This document shows, in pieces, positions 18,438-28,025 of a stretch of 64,000 nt of DNA. Under the pieces are notes generated by a model. That model worked only from the letters and a program-made list of their open reading frames with translations, ran no database searches and was not told the origin of the DNA. Each line of letters starts with the position of its first letter. The first letter of the stretch is position 1. The translations under genes and the position numbers were made by a program. Source of the DNA: Lentisphaerota bacterium (GTDB lineage: Bacteria; Verrucomicrobiota; Lentisphaeria; Victivallales; Victivallaceae); contig SUWJ01000012.1 in NCBI GenBank assembly GCA_015061545.1, forward strand, positions 1 through 64,000, read 5' to 3'.

Positions 18438-18473
18438 TGCTGTTCCTCCTCAGAATAACCTTGATCCGTCAGA

Positions 18474-20582
18474 TCAAAGTGTGGCCTTTTTGAGTTCGAT
18501 TTCATAAAGGTCGATCACGTCGCCTTCGATAAAATCCACAAAGTTATCCAAACGGATACCGCATTCCAGCCCGGCGCGCACTTCTTTGACATCGTCCTGG
18601 AAGCGCCGCAGCGAAGCCACTTCGCCGTTGTAAATCAGCTGTTTGTTGCGGAACACCCGCGCCTTGCTGCCGACTTTGACCAGTCCGTCTTCCACCAGAC
18701 AGCCGCAAACTTTAGGACCTTTATTCAGTTCAAAAATTTGCAGGATCTTGGCTTTACCCAGCTCTTTTTCCCGCTTTTCGGGTTCCAGTCGTCCGGTCAG
18801 AGCATCGGTGATATCTTCCAGCAATTCGTAAATGATGCTGTACAGACGGATCTCCACCTTGCTCTTTTCGGCAAGATCGTTCACTCCCGGATTGACCCGG
18901 ACGTGGAATCCCACCACGATCGCATCGCTGGCAGCTGCCAGAGTAATATCGTTTTCGGTGATGGCGCCTACGCCGTTCATAACCACTTCCACACCGATCT
19001 TTTCGCTGGGCAGCTGTTTAAGCGATTCTTCGATCGCTTCGCCCGAACCGCGCACGTCGGACTTGATGATCAGACGCAGGCTCTTGTGTTCCTGTTCGTT
19101 GAGCTTGCTGAACAAGTCTTCGGCGCTGCTGATCGTCTGATTTGCCAAATGCAGCGCACGGCTGGCGGCGCGGCGTTTTTCCGCTTCCTGACGGGCAAGT
19201 TTTTCGTTGGTGCAAACCACCAGCTTATCCGCTGCTTCCGGCACGCCCGACAAACCAACCAATTTAACCGGCGTGCTGGGCCCCGCACTCTTGATCCGTT
19301 CGCCGCGGTCGTTGATCAAAGTTTTGACCCGGCCGAACTCTTCTCCTGCCAGCACAATGTCTCCTACGGAAAGCGTACCATTCTGCACCAGAATACTTGC
19401 CGTGGGGCCCAGACCGTTTTCCACCTGAGCTTCGATAACCGTTCCCACAGCAGGACGTTTGGGCTGCGCCTTGAGGTCCAGCATTTCCGCTTCCAGCAGA
19501 ATACGTTCCAGCAGGTCATCGATTCCCGCTCCGGTCTTTGCCGATACTTTGACGACCCCGACCGTACCGCCCCAGTCTTCGCAGGTAAGGTTGTTCTGCT
19601 GCATATGCAAATAGATCTTGTCCGGATTGGCATCGGGCAGGTCGATCTTGTTGATTGCCACGATCAGCGGCACTTTGGCAGCCAGAGCGTGATTCATCGC
19701 TTCCACCGTCTGCGGCATAAAGCCGTCATCGGCAGCCACCACCAGCACCACAATATCGGTTACATTGGCACCGCGGGCGCGCATACTGGTAAAAGCCGCG
19801 TGTCCGGGAGTGTCGATAAACGTGATCGGCTTGCCGTTGAACACCACCGTCGAAGCCCCGATATGCTGCGTGATCCGCCCCGATTCGCCTTCCACAACGT
19901 GCGTGTTGCGCACGCGGTCCTGCAAGGAGGTCTTGCCGTGGTCAACGTGTCCCATAAAGGTTACTACCGGCGGGCGTTCGGGCCATTTTTCAGGATCGTC
20001 GGCAGGTGCGGGCATTTCGTAATCATTATCCGCTTCCAGCGCGGTTTTGACAGGCTCAGCCTTGACGATTTCCAGTTCCAGCGCAAAGTTTTTCAGCAGT
20101 TTGCGCAAAGTATTTTCCGAAATGGGCTGATTGATGCTCAGCAATTCGCCCAGCTTCATAAGTTCGCTGATAACTTCGTTGGGTTTTTTGCCGATCGCTT
20201 CTGCCACATTTTTGACAATAAAGGGTGCCGACAATCTGGCTACACCATCCACCACCGCACCGGCATTGCCGTTTGAACTGCTTTCGGAATTACGGTGATC
20301 TTTGTTTTTGCCGGGTTTGCCGCCGGATTTGCCCGAACGCTCAAACTCTTCTTTGCCGCGGTTTTTGCTTTTGTTGCGGGGGCGTTCGTCGTTTTTAACT
20401 ACGGGAGCATCTTCGCCGTGATAAAGATCGTCAAAATACGCCTCCACCAGCTCCACCATATCTTCAGGGATCTGGCTGCTGGCTGCTTTGACGGTGATAC
20501 CCTGACGGGTAAGCTCGGCAATAACCTCGTCGGTGGATACTTTATAAGTTTCCGCCAAATCTTTAACTTTAAGTTTCTTCAT
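18474..20582 (-). CDS. infB: Translation initiation factor IF-2
   Basis: 702 residues. The N-terminal IF2_N motif ([20 protein letters not shown]) opens the protein, and a second IF2_N-like block ([20 protein letters not shown]) occurs near 115-135 after a basic, low-complexity linker. The G domain has [10 protein letters not shown] (about 210), DTPGHAAF and NKIDLPDA. The C-terminal domains bind fMet-tRNA. It promotes initiator tRNA binding and subunit joining. The single short linker makes it smaller than E. coli IF-2 alpha (890). AAGAGGTGA precedes the ATG. It starts 20 nt after nusA. Confidence 0.96.
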   Translation of the reverse strand: MKKLKVKDLAETYKVSTDEVIAELTRQGITVKAASSQIPEDMVELVEAYFDDLYHGEDAPVVKNDERPRNKSKNRGKEEFERSGKSGGKPGKNKDHRNSESSSNGNAGAVVDGVARLSAPFIVKNVAEAIGKKPNEVISELMKLGELLSINQPISENTLRKLLKNFALELEIVKAEPVKTALEADNDYEMPAPADDPEKWPERPPVVTFMGHVDHGKTSLQDRVRNTHVVEGESGRITQHIGASTVVFNGKPITFIDTPGHAAFTSMRARGANVTDIVVLVVAADDGFMPQTVEAMNHALAAKVPLIVAINKIDLPDANPDKIYLHMQQNNLTCEDWGGTVGVVKVSAKTGAGIDDLLERILLEAEMLDLKAQPKRPAVGTVIEAQVENGLGPTASILVQNGTLSVGDIVLAGEEFGRVKTLINDRGERIKSAGPSTPVKLVGLSGVPEAADKLVVCTNEKLARQEAEKRRAASRALHLANQTISSAEDLFSKLNEQEHKSLRLIIKSDVRGSGEAIEESLKQLPSEKIGVEVVMNGVGAITENDITLAAASDAIVVGFHVRVNPGVNDLAEKSKVEIRLYSIIYELLEDITDALTGRLEPEKREKELGKAKILQIFELNKGPKVCGCLVEDGLVKVGSKARVFRNKQLIYNGEVASLRRFQDDVKEVRAGLECGIRLDNFVDFIEGDVIDLYEIELKKATL

Positions 20583-20602
20583 AGCGCATCACCTCTTCTT
20601 TC

Positions 20603-21841
20603 TCACTCGTCATTGAGGCCTTTGAGCGCATTTTCCAAACTGTCGGCGTCGATCCCGGGCAGATTGGCAAGCTCTTCAAAGTCGGCTTCTTTAAGATCGT
20701 CGCCGCTGAGATAGCCGTTGGATACCAGCACTTCGGCAGTTATCTTGTCGATATTCAACTCCTGCGCCAGATTTTTCACTGCCTTGGCAATGCGGTCTTC
20801 CAGCGAGGCAGCCTTGTTGCCTTCGTCGATCTGAATATTGATGTTCCAACCGATGAGTTTGCTGGACAGACGCACATTCTGTGCCCGCTTGCCGAACGCC
20901 AGTTTGCTCTGTTCGGGGGTAACGTGTACCACCAATTCGTGCTTGGCTTCGTTCACTTCCACCGACTGAATGGCAGCAGGCTGCAAAGCGTTGGCGGCAT
21001 ACTGTTTGATGTCGCTGCTCCACGGCACGATATCAATGCGTTCGTTGCCCAGCTCTTTGGTGATTTCCTTGACCCGGTTGCCGCGTACTCCGACGCAAGC
21101 GCCTACAGGGTCGATGCGTTCATCGTTGCTGCGCACCGCCACTTTGCTGCGGCTGCCGACTTCGCGGGAGATCCCCATGATCTCAACTGTGCCGTCGTGG
21201 ATTTCGCTGACTTCGCGTTCAAAGAGCGCCCGCACAAAGTTCGGATGGCTGCGCGACACGATCAGGCTCGGACCCGCCGCTTCGGTATCGACTGCAATAA
21301 GCACCGCGTGAATATTTTCGCCGGGCAGATACTGTTCGCCGGGAATCTTTTCCTTGCTGGTCAGGATACCTTCGGCTTTACCGAAGGTGATTATCAGCGA
21401 GCCCGCTTCAAAACGGCGCACCGTCCCGCTCAGAATCTGACCCACCCGATCGGCAAATTCATCGTAAACGATCTGTTTTTCCGCTTTGCGCAGCTGCTGC
21501 ATGATCGCCTGTTTGGCGCTCTGGGCAGCAATACGGCCAAAGTTGCGGGGAGTTACTTCCCAATCCACAATATCGCCGACTTTGGCATCGGGGAACCGTT
21601 CCTGAGCGCGGGCGATTATCAGCTGATCCACCGTGGGCAGACCATCGACGACTTCCAGCTTTGCCCAGGCGCGGATATCGCCGGTTTTGGGGTCGATTCT
21701 GACCGTGATATCGTTGGCGGGGTGGATGCTCTTTTTGGATGCGGACAGGATCGCTGCTTCAAGTGCGCCGACCAGCTGATCGCGGTTGATGCCGCGTTCC
21801 TGTTCGATGTACTCGAGGATCGACAACAATTCATTGTTCAT
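20603..21841 (-). CDS. nusA: Transcription termination/antitermination protein NusA
   Basis: 412 residues beginning MNNELLSILEYIEQERGI. The order is the N-terminal RNA-polymerase-binding domain, S1 domain (GQILSGTVRRFEAGSLII), two KH domains (DPVGACVGVRGNRVKEITKELGNERIDIV as the KH1 GXXG) and one helix-hairpin acidic tail (YLSGDDLKEADFEELANLPGID). The ATG at 21841 follows AAGGAGAAA. Longer readings upstream would pass through the leader structure. rimP, which usually precedes nusA, is absent here. Expression probably passes through an attenuator-like leader at 21887-21987. Confidence 0.95.
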   Translation of the reverse strand: MNNELLSILEYIEQERGINRDQLVGALEAAILSASKKSIHPANDITVRIDPKTGDIRAWAKLEVVDGLPTVDQLIIARAQERFPDAKVGDIVDWEVTPRNFGRIAAQSAKQAIMQQLRKAEKQIVYDEFADRVGQILSGTVRRFEAGSLIITFGKAEGILTSKEKIPGEQYLPGENIHAVLIAVDTEAAGPSLIVSRSHPNFVRALFEREVSEIHDGTVEIMGISREVGSRSKVAVRSNDERIDPVGACVGVRGNRVKEITKELGNERIDIVPWSSDIKQYAANALQPAAIQSVEVNEAKHELVVHVTPEQSKLAFGKRAQNVRLSSKLIGWNINIQIDEGNKAASLEDRIAKAVKNLAQELNIDKITAEVLVSNGYLSGDDLKEADFEELANLPGIDADSLENALKGLNDE

Positions 21842-21886
21842 AATTATTTCTCCTTGCTTTATATAAAAACATATTGTCACAATAAC

Positions 21887-21987
21887 AAAAAAAGCGGATC
21901 GGAATCCCGAACCCACTTTACATTCCTGCGTTTTACATTAACGCGTATGTCGTGGAAAACCGATCCTTATGTTGAAACAACAGGATC
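21887..21987 (-). promoter_or_regulatory. Putative attenuator in the nusA operon leader
   Basis: Two mutually exclusive RNA structures can form. The 5' hairpin pairs GATCCT (21982-21987) with AGGATC (21962-21967), with an inner GTTG/CAAC stem. The 3' structure pairs GGATCGG (21960-21966) with CCGATCC (21896-21902), followed by GC and seven T residues (21893-21887), which is terminator-like. They share the GGATC bases, as antiterminator/terminator pairs do. Inside the large loop is a 5-bp/7-nt hairpin (GCGTT/AACGC). It ends about 45 nt before nusA. The ligand or factor is unknown, and NusA autoregulation is one option. Confidence 0.55.
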
Positions 21988-21999
21988 TGCTCTCACTAT

Positions 22000-22028
22000 A
22001 ATATACAGGACTTTTTACAAAGTATCAA
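22000..22028 (-). promoter_or_regulatory. Promoter of the nusA-infB-...-dinG operon
   Basis: TTGATA, 17-bp spacer, TATATT on the minus strand. Predicted start about 21993, immediately before the attenuator-like structure. Confidence 0.7.
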
Positions 22029-22083
22029 GGGCAAAAAGGCTTTTTTTATGAAACTTTTATGATTTTTTTCTGCTTTATGTTGT

Positions 22084-22112
22084 TTGCAATGATTTTCAAA
22101 CGGGGTTATATT
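22084..22112 (+). promoter_or_regulatory. Promoter of ybaK
   Basis: TTGCAA, 17-bp spacer, TATATT. The predicted start is about 35 nt before the ATG at 22153. It is back to back with the nusA promoter. Confidence 0.7.
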
Positions 22113-22152
22113 CCAATATGAGCATTAAAGATGAATCCTTGAGAAAGAAAAA

Positions 22153-22629
22153 ATGGCTGCAAACACCAAGACGAATGCGGTGCGGTTACTGGAAAATGCC
22201 GCAATAGAGTTTAAACTTTACGAATACGATATCAGCGACGGCAAAATCGACGCCCAGTCGATCGCCGGGAAACTGAATGTGGAAAGCGACCGTGTCTTCA
22301 AAACGCTGGTGGCAGAAAATCCCGACCGTGAACATTTTGTTTTTATAGTTCCCGCCGTGGCGGTTTTGAATCTGAAGAAAGCCGCCCGGGCTGCCCAATG
22401 CAAAAGTATAGCTATGATCAAACAAAAGGAGCTGCTGGGACTGACCGGCTACATACACGGCGGCTGTTCGCCGATCGGCATGAAAAAGCAGTTCCCGACT
22501 TTTATCGACGAAACAGCCATTCTGTTTGATACGATTTTTGTTTCAGGCGGCAAAGTGGGGCTGAATCTGGAGATCGCCCCCGAGTCGCTGGCGGGCTTTG
22601 TGGATGCCGAATTTGCCGATCTGGCATAA
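22153..22629 (+). CDS. ybaK: Cys-tRNA(Pro)/Cys-tRNA(Cys) deacylase YbaK
   Basis: 158 residues of the YbaK/EbsC editing domain. It has FKLYEYDISDG at the start, the catalytic-site segment DRVFKTLVAENPDREHFVFIVPA with the conserved Lys, LLGLTGYIHGGCSPIGMKKQFPTFID, and FVSGGKVGLNLEIAP. It hydrolyses Cys mis-attached to tRNA(Pro) in trans. It is a single gene, divergent from the nusA operon and convergent with the C10 protease gene 35 nt away. Confidence 0.93.
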   Translation: MAANTKTNAVRLLENAAIEFKLYEYDISDGKIDAQSIAGKLNVESDRVFKTLVAENPDREHFVFIVPAVAVLNLKKAARAAQCKSIAMIKQKELLGLTGYIHGGCSPIGMKKQFPTFIDETAILFDTIFVSGGKVGLNLEIAPESLAGFVDAEFADLA

Positions 22630-22664
22630 TCCACTTATCGTAAACAAAGCCCGCAAGTTCATCC

Positions 22665-25600
22665 TCAAGCCAGAAAACCTTTGTTGTCTTTTTCGTAGAT
22701 CTTTTCGCTTACGGCATCTTCAAAAGCTCCGCAAGCGGCAAGTTCGGCATATTTTACGCTGTCGGTATTGCCGAATTTCAGCGATACTTTATCTGCGCTT
22801 ATGCCCTTGAGTGTAACTGAGTTGGCGCCGGAGGTGTAAGTGAGCTTTTCCGCATTCCAGTTACTTATGCTGCCGCTGTCGAACCAGAGCGTTACGCTGC
22901 CTTCAGATAACTGTTCAACACTATCTTTGCCCCAGTTGCTGCCAAAGGTGAATATGTCGTTGCCGCCTCCTCCGTGCAATGAATCATTGCCGCTGCCGCC
23001 AGCGATGAGGTCGCTGCCGCTGCCGCCGATGATCCGATCATTGCCCCGGTCGCCGAAAAGTTGATTGTTGCCGCTGCCGGCCCAGATAGTATCATTACCA
23101 TCGCCCCCGGCAACAGTTATTGCGTCGGCGCTGTAGAACTCCTGACTGGTCATATCGATTACATCATCGCCGTTACCGGCACGGATCTGGTCAATATAGC
23201 AGAAACGGGCGGTGGTTTTTCCGGAAACCGTTTCCGGCAGCGCAGTAAAGGTGTCTTCCACAAACAGCGCATCGCCGTTTTGGCTGTCGGTAAGCAGCAG
23301 CACGTTGCTGTCCAGCGAACCTTCAAAGATATTGCCGAAAATATTTTTGCCAGCCAGCGACACGATTTCACCCGTGCCGTTCCATTCGCCCAGCATTCCG
23401 ATATGCTTTGCCATATAGCCCAGCTCCCAGTTGCCGATACTTTCGGCAAAAAAGATATCTTTGCAGTTGTCCAGCGCTGCCTTGAAATGCTGCTTGACGG
23501 CGTTGGAGCCCGCAGGAATGTTCAACGTGCCGCTGTTGTGTACGCCGTAGCCTTCGGCACTGATCTGCCATTGGTAGTTACCGGAGGGTACACCCAGAGT
23601 AAAGATCTGATTACCGCCGCCTGCGGAAATGAAGATTGAATTCTGGAAATTATCCTGAGAAAGCGTCAGCGAATAATTATTCACATCGGGCAATTCGTGC
23701 CATCTGATTTTGTTTTTGGCTTCGCGTACAGTAACGCTGTTGACGGCACTCCAGCTGATATTCCCCGCGCTGTCGCACACCCCCAACTGATAATAACATT
23801 TTTTGCCCGCCGACTTGGAAGACAAGGTGAATTTTCTGCCGGATACTGCGGTTGCACCTGCCAATGCTGCGCTGCTGAAAGCATACTTGACCATATAGGT
23901 AAGATCATCAAGTGCTGTAAGATTATCCCGGACATCGGCAGTAATGGTAAAAGAGCAGTCGCTGGCGCTTTGCAGAATGGATACGCTTTTTATTTCCGGA
24001 GCAGTAAAATCTTTGACTGTAAATTGATTGGCTCCGCCCCAAACCAGTTTGCCCTGCTGGTCGGGCGTACCGACCTGATAGTAGTAGGTTTTGCCCGCAT
24101 CCGCTATTTTCAACGAGAAATTTCTGCCGGTGATGATCTGACTCTTTTCCAGCGCATCAACGCTGGATGCGTATCTGATACGGTAGTTATCTGCTGCCAT
24201 TTCGCTGCTGCTGCCGGGAGCATAGGCGGTGACTGTAAACGAGTAACTTCCTGCCAGCTGGGTTATACTGGAGCGGAAATTGGCAGATGAATCCACCGCT
24301 TTGACCTTGAAACTCTGGGCCTGACTCCAGGTTTGATTCCCGGCTGAATCGGTAACGCCGATCTGATAATACAAGGTTTGATCGACCTCTTTTTCGGAAA
24401 GGATAAAACTTTTGCCGTCCAGCACTTTGGCTTTGGTCAGAGCGTTCTGGCTGGCGGCGTATCTGACATGGTAGACCAGCATATCCTGAGTTGTAAGATT
24501 GTCGGACGCATTGACCTGAACGGTAAAAGTGTATCCCAACGGACTCTGACTGATCGAGCAGCTGGAAATCACCGGAAATACCGAGTCGATCACCCGCGAA
24601 GATATTTCCATTTTCAGCGAGTAATTTTCGTAATAGAGTTTGGCATAGGTGCTGCTGGAAATGCCGTTGACGCTGAGTACCGCACTTTGTTTGCCCTGAT
24701 CGTTGATGGTGATCGACAGATTTTTCAGCGAGTTGATATTTTGAATACTCTGACTGCCTGCAAATAATGTATATACGCCGTTGGCAGCCTTGCTGATATC
24801 TGCACTGAGTGTGGTATTGGCTTGAATATTGTAAGCATTGCCGGTCAGGTGGAACATGGCATCGCTTTTTTCCACATTATGCTTGAGCACAAAACTCAAA
24901 TTGGTTTTGTTGTTGTAAATATTGCCGTAAATGGAACTGCTGCTGTCAACAGTTATATTGTTGCTGCCGCTGCCCATGTTGATCGTGCCGTACAGTTTGG
25001 AGCCGTTGAGCAGCGTCAGAGTGTCATTGCCGCCCTGGGTTTCCACCCTGCCCATGGCGATACTTTTATTGTCCAGTTCAAAAATATCCTCCTGATTGCC
25101 GGAGCGGAAGGAATAATTGGCTGTTTTTTCGGTGGCATTGATCAAATCAACGGAAAAACTACCATTGGAATTCTGCACGTTTTTGAGCAGACTGAGTACG
25201 GTAGAGGCGCTGTTTTTGATGCCTGAGCCGTTGTTGTAGCGCCCCGCAAAGAAGATCCCGCCGCTGGCTTTGACCGAAAGTTTGCCGCTGTTGGCAAGAA
25301 ATGCCGCGTTGCTCTGTTTATCGGTGTTGACGATCAAACTGCCGGAAAAATTATCGAATGAGGTCGATGAGTTGTTATTCCCTTGAAAACCGATCCCCCA
25401 GGAGTTGTCGAGCGACTCAACAAAGAGTGCATCTACATTGAAGTTGTCTATCTGGGTGATTTCTGCCATTTCGATATATCTGCGGTGTTCCTGCTTTTTT
25501 CCGCTGACGGAATCAGCGAAGGTGATCGTATTTTTGCCCGGAGTAAAACGGGCGCGCTCAAATGCCCGCAGCAAAGTACCGGTGCCATATAAATCGGCAT

Positions 25601-26441
25601 CATTTACAGTAAAATCTTTGGTGACGGTAGTGGAAAGATCGTAGACAAACTCATTGAAATTCAGCTTGATCATCTCGTCTTTGCTGTACCAGCGGCTGGC
25701 ACCGCTTTTGCCCCAGCCGTAGTTGAGGTGGAACTTGCCGTTGCTGCTGTCGTAACCATCGATCACAATGGCGTGTCCGGGGATGCTGGCTCCGACCACG
25801 CTGCCATTTTGCAGATTTTCGATCACAACTTCCCACATTCCGTCGGATACACTGAATTTATCTTCTCCCGTTTTGTATCCGCAGTAGTAATAGCTGTTCC
25901 AGTAAAGACGTCCGACGATTGCGCTGGTAAGACCTGAGCGTTGAAAAAGCTCTATATTCCATGCTGTACTTGTACTTTCTCCATAGTTGGCATGCTGAAC
26001 CACTCCGCAGGCGTACATCAACGCTGCAGCGTGATTGGCAGATTTTATATCGTAGCTGCGGAGCATACTGTTGATTTCGTTGAAGGAAATCGTACCTTTA
26101 GTGGATCCATCGGCCTTAATATCTACCGTTAAATTATCTCTGCTGCTGGTGTATTCATCGTCATCGTTAAGGGTCAGAGAAAGTTTAAGGCCCTTTTTTT
26201 CAATAAAATAGTAGATTATTTGCCCGGCAGCAGTATTGGTACAGCCGGTAATAGTTTTGATGCTGCCGATCTGCGGGCAATAGGCATTGTGAGTTACTGA
26301 ATAATTGGAACCGATTGAAATAATGCCGCTTTGATTCCACAAGGTGGACATCATGATTCCGGTTGATGTTTTGCTGTCGGCAAGCTCCCACGCCTGAAGA
26401 TTATCAACAGTCAACGTCGGATAGATATTTTTCCCGCTCAT
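22665..26441 (-). CDS. Secreted C10 (streptopain-type) cysteine protease with RTX repeats
   Basis: About 1,258 residues. Residues 50-290 form a peptidase C10 domain: the nucleophile Cys near 67 in TITGCTNTAAGQIIYY and the catalytic His in IPGHAIVIDGYD, followed by FHLNYGWGKSG. The middle holds repeated Ig/FN3-like modules (VFPVISSCSISQSPLGYTFT, APEIKSVSILQSASDCSFTI and others, each with YYQxGxxDSAGN). Near 1140-1200 are RTX calcium-binding nonapeptides (GGDGNDTIWAGSGNNQLFG and following). No signal peptide and no C10 propeptide are present, and RTX repeats indicate type I export. ATG 26441 follows AAAGGTG. A GTG at 26453 overlaps that site and is less likely. No exporter genes are nearby. Likely role: extracellular protein degradation. 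Confidence 0.85.
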   Translation of the reverse strand: MSGKNIYPTLTVDNLQAWELADSKTSTGIMMSTLWNQSGIISIGSNYSVTHNAYCPQIGSIKTITGCTNTAAGQIIYYFIEKKGLKLSLTLNDDDEYTSSRDNLTVDIKADGSTKGTISFNEINSMLRSYDIKSANHAAALMYACGVVQHANYGESTSTAWNIELFQRSGLTSAIVGRLYWNSYYYCGYKTGEDKFSVSDGMWEVVIENLQNGSVVGASIPGHAIVIDGYDSSNGKFHLNYGWGKSGASRWYSKDEMIKLNFNEFVYDLSTTVTKDFTVNDADLYGTGTLLRAFERARFTPGKNTITFADSVSGKKQEHRRYIEMAEITQIDNFNVDALFVESLDNSWGIGFQGNNNSSTSFDNFSGSLIVNTDKQSNAAFLANSGKLSVKASGGIFFAGRYNNGSGIKNSASTVLSLLKNVQNSNGSFSVDLINATEKTANYSFRSGNQEDIFELDNKSIAMGRVETQGGNDTLTLLNGSKLYGTINMGSGSNNITVDSSSSIYGNIYNNKTNLSFVLKHNVEKSDAMFHLTGNAYNIQANTTLSADISKAANGVYTLFAGSQSIQNINSLKNLSITINDQGKQSAVLSVNGISSSTYAKLYYENYSLKMEISSRVIDSVFPVISSCSISQSPLGYTFTVQVNASDNLTTQDMLVYHVRYAASQNALTKAKVLDGKSFILSEKEVDQTLYYQIGVTDSAGNQTWSQAQSFKVKAVDSSANFRSSITQLAGSYSFTVTAYAPGSSSEMAADNYRIRYASSVDALEKSQIITGRNFSLKIADAGKTYYYQVGTPDQQGKLVWGGANQFTVKDFTAPEIKSVSILQSASDCSFTITADVRDNLTALDDLTYMVKYAFSSAALAGATAVSGRKFTLSSKSAGKKCYYQLGVCDSAGNISWSAVNSVTVREAKNKIRWHELPDVNNYSLTLSQDNFQNSIFISAGGGNQIFTLGVPSGNYQWQISAEGYGVHNSGTLNIPAGSNAVKQHFKAALDNCKDIFFAESIGNWELGYMAKHIGMLGEWNGTGEIVSLAGKNIFGNIFEGSLDSNVLLLTDSQNGDALFVEDTFTALPETVSGKTTARFCYIDQIRAGNGDDVIDMTSQEFYSADAITVAGGDGNDTIWAGSGNNQLFGDRGNDRIIGGSGSDLIAGGSGNDSLHGGGGNDIFTFGSNWGKDSVEQLSEGSVTLWFDSGSISNWNAEKLTYTSGANSVTLKGISADKVSLKFGNTDSVKYAELAACGAFEDAVSEKIYEKDNKGFLA

Positions 26442-26495
26442 GCTTCCCCGCACCTTTCTTTATACTGCAAAACTCTTATGTTTACATTGTAAAAT

Positions 26496-26523
26496 AATAT
26501 AACAATGCAAAGTAATTTGTCAA
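26496..26523 (-). promoter_or_regulatory. Promoter of the C10/RTX protease
   Basis: TTGACA, 16-bp spacer, TATATT on the minus strand, the closest match to consensus -35 in the window. The leader is about 50 nt. Confidence 0.7.
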
Positions 26524-26642
26524 ATACAAAATAAAAAAATGCCAAAGTAAAATCGGGTTCCGCAGCCGGCGCAGGAGCTTCTTCTTGCAGACAATGCGCC
26601 AATCAGTAAGTTGCTGAACAGTTTTGCCGGAATCAAATTAAA

Positions 26643-26680
26643 GGCACTTTGACTGCGGTAACAGCTTCAGGCAAAGTGCC
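26643..26680 (-). terminator. Hairpin after the rdgC-like gene
   Basis: GGCACTTTG (26672-26680 on the complement) pairs with CAAAGTGCC (26643-26651), 20-nt loop, followed by TTTAATTT. Plausible intrinsic terminator 34 nt after the stop of the gene at 26714. Confidence 0.45.
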
Positions 26681-26713
26681 GATAAAATATGTTTTTACCG
26701 TAATTGGAGATTT

Positions 26714-27805
26714 TCAGAATGAGTTGCGGTTGGCGGCCCATTCCTGCAGCGCCTGATTGACGGCGGCGTGATCGTTGAACATATTTTCCGCGTAGCGTTT
26801 GAAACAGCACTTCCACGCCTCGTTGAAAATTAAGATGTTCTGCATCCGCTCGCCGAAACGGCTGTCCGGTTCCAATTCTTCGCCTTCCGGCAGATTCAGC
26901 GAACTGAAGATGAACTTATCGGCATCAAAAGTCCCGCTCCAGATATCATCGCCGCGGGTGAGGGTGACTTTGGCTTTTTTGAGTTTTTTGCCCACTGCCA
27001 GCGCAGCTTTGGCTTCGGCGCTCTGCTGCGGAAGATCTCCTTTTTTGACGATCGTTTCCGCTGAGCCTTTGGCAAGGTCGCCGGCGCCGAGTACCAGCGG
27101 CCCTTCGATCAGAATATCAAATTCGCCGTACTGTTCGTGTGTTATGGCGGCTTCGCCGGTTTCGCTCAAATACCATAAGTAGGTCAGGAAATCCCGCCCG
27201 GGGAGCATTTCGTCTGTTTCTTCCCCCGTCAGCGAGAGTATGGGCAGATCGGTTTCCAGTTTGCCGAACTCATCGTTGAGGATGGTGCCGGGGGTTATTT
27301 GCAGCGGTTCCAGATTCAAAGTTTGGTAGAAAAATCCGATAAAATCTTCGATCTGTTTGGCGGAGGCCGTACCCAGATAGAGCATTTTTGCCATTGGATC
27401 GTAGACCATCGGGGTAGAGGCAATTGACGGCGGCATCTTCATAAGGTACTGTTCGATTGCTTGAGCCTTGATTTCGCGTTTGACTTTTGATGGCACAAAA
27501 TCCAACTCGTTGGCACGCATATAAACGAGTTCTTCGCGCTTGATGATGGCGTTTAAAAGCGAGGAGGGGATCTTGCGTTCGGCTTTGCGCAGATTCAAGT
27601 ACCAGCAGCTGCCTGCGATCACGCTGTTTTCATCCAGATTGCTGTCCAGCAGACAGCGCCCCGTGGTCCAGCCGATCTGCACATCATCTTTGATGCTGTC
27701 GAGCGTACCCGCCCGGTAGGCATTGAATTGCTCCAACGCATCTTCGGGCCATTCCCCGTTGAGTCGAAAGGTCGATATCGTTACTCCGCCGCGTTCAAAA
27801 GGCAT
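26714..27805 (-). CDS. RdgC-like recombination-associated protein
   Basis: A 363-residue soluble protein whose middle part (LDFVPSKVKREIKAQAIEQY, then LMKMPPSIASTPMVYDP and LYLGTASAKQIEDFIGFF) follows the pattern of the RdgC family (PRAxxxE...LLPRAFSRSxxxxxxxDPxxxLLxVDAAS). RdgC is a ring-shaped dsDNA-binding protein that limits RecA. The C-terminal third contains a TRGDDIWSGTFDADKFIFSSL block also seen in RdgC. Overall similarity is recognisable but remote, so I give no symbol. It has its own promoter and a probable terminator, and is divergent from an HNH nuclease gene. Confidence 0.55.
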   Translation of the reverse strand: MPFERGGVTISTFRLNGEWPEDALEQFNAYRAGTLDSIKDDVQIGWTTGRCLLDSNLDENSVIAGSCWYLNLRKAERKIPSSLLNAIIKREELVYMRANELDFVPSKVKREIKAQAIEQYLMKMPPSIASTPMVYDPMAKMLYLGTASAKQIEDFIGFFYQTLNLEPLQITPGTILNDEFGKLETDLPILSLTGEETDEMLPGRDFLTYLWYLSETGEAAITHEQYGEFDILIEGPLVLGAGDLAKGSAETIVKKGDLPQQSAEAKAALAVGKKLKKAKVTLTRGDDIWSGTFDADKFIFSSLNLPEGEELEPDSRFGERMQNILIFNEAWKCCFKRYAENMFNDHAAVNQALQEWAANRNSF

Positions 27806-27889
27806 AATATTTCTCCTGTTTTTCCTGATGTTCCGTTCCCAGGTTGTTTGGGTTGCGAACAGAATTTTTCAAATTAAAAAATGCCTTGT

Positions 27890-27918
27890 ATTTTAACCGC
27901 TCAAAGGGTTTTTTGCAA
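27890..27918 (-). promoter_or_regulatory. Promoter of the rdgC-like gene
   Basis: TTGCAA, 17-bp spacer, TAAAAT on the minus strand. Confidence 0.65.
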
Positions 27919-27957
27919 GTCTTTTTTGTAAAAAAAACACTTTTTTTTATCGAAGAT

Positions 27958-27985
27958 TTGCAAAAGAGCAAAATGGTGATAAATT
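27958..27985 (+). promoter_or_regulatory. Promoter of the HNH nuclease gene
   Basis: TTGCAA, 16-bp spacer, TAAATT, about 40 nt before the ATG at 28026. Confidence 0.6.
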
Positions 27986-28025
27986 CACCCTCGAAAGAGC
28001 TTAACTTTTCAATACAGGGTATGCT

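Noticed and set aside
21896-21966. tRNA-like element in the nusA leader (7-bp closing stem, 5-bp/7-nt hairpin, GGTTCG)
   Set aside because: No U33 in the anticodon-like loop, no D-arm, and the T-arm does not pair. The T-run and the competing upstream hairpin fit an attenuator better.
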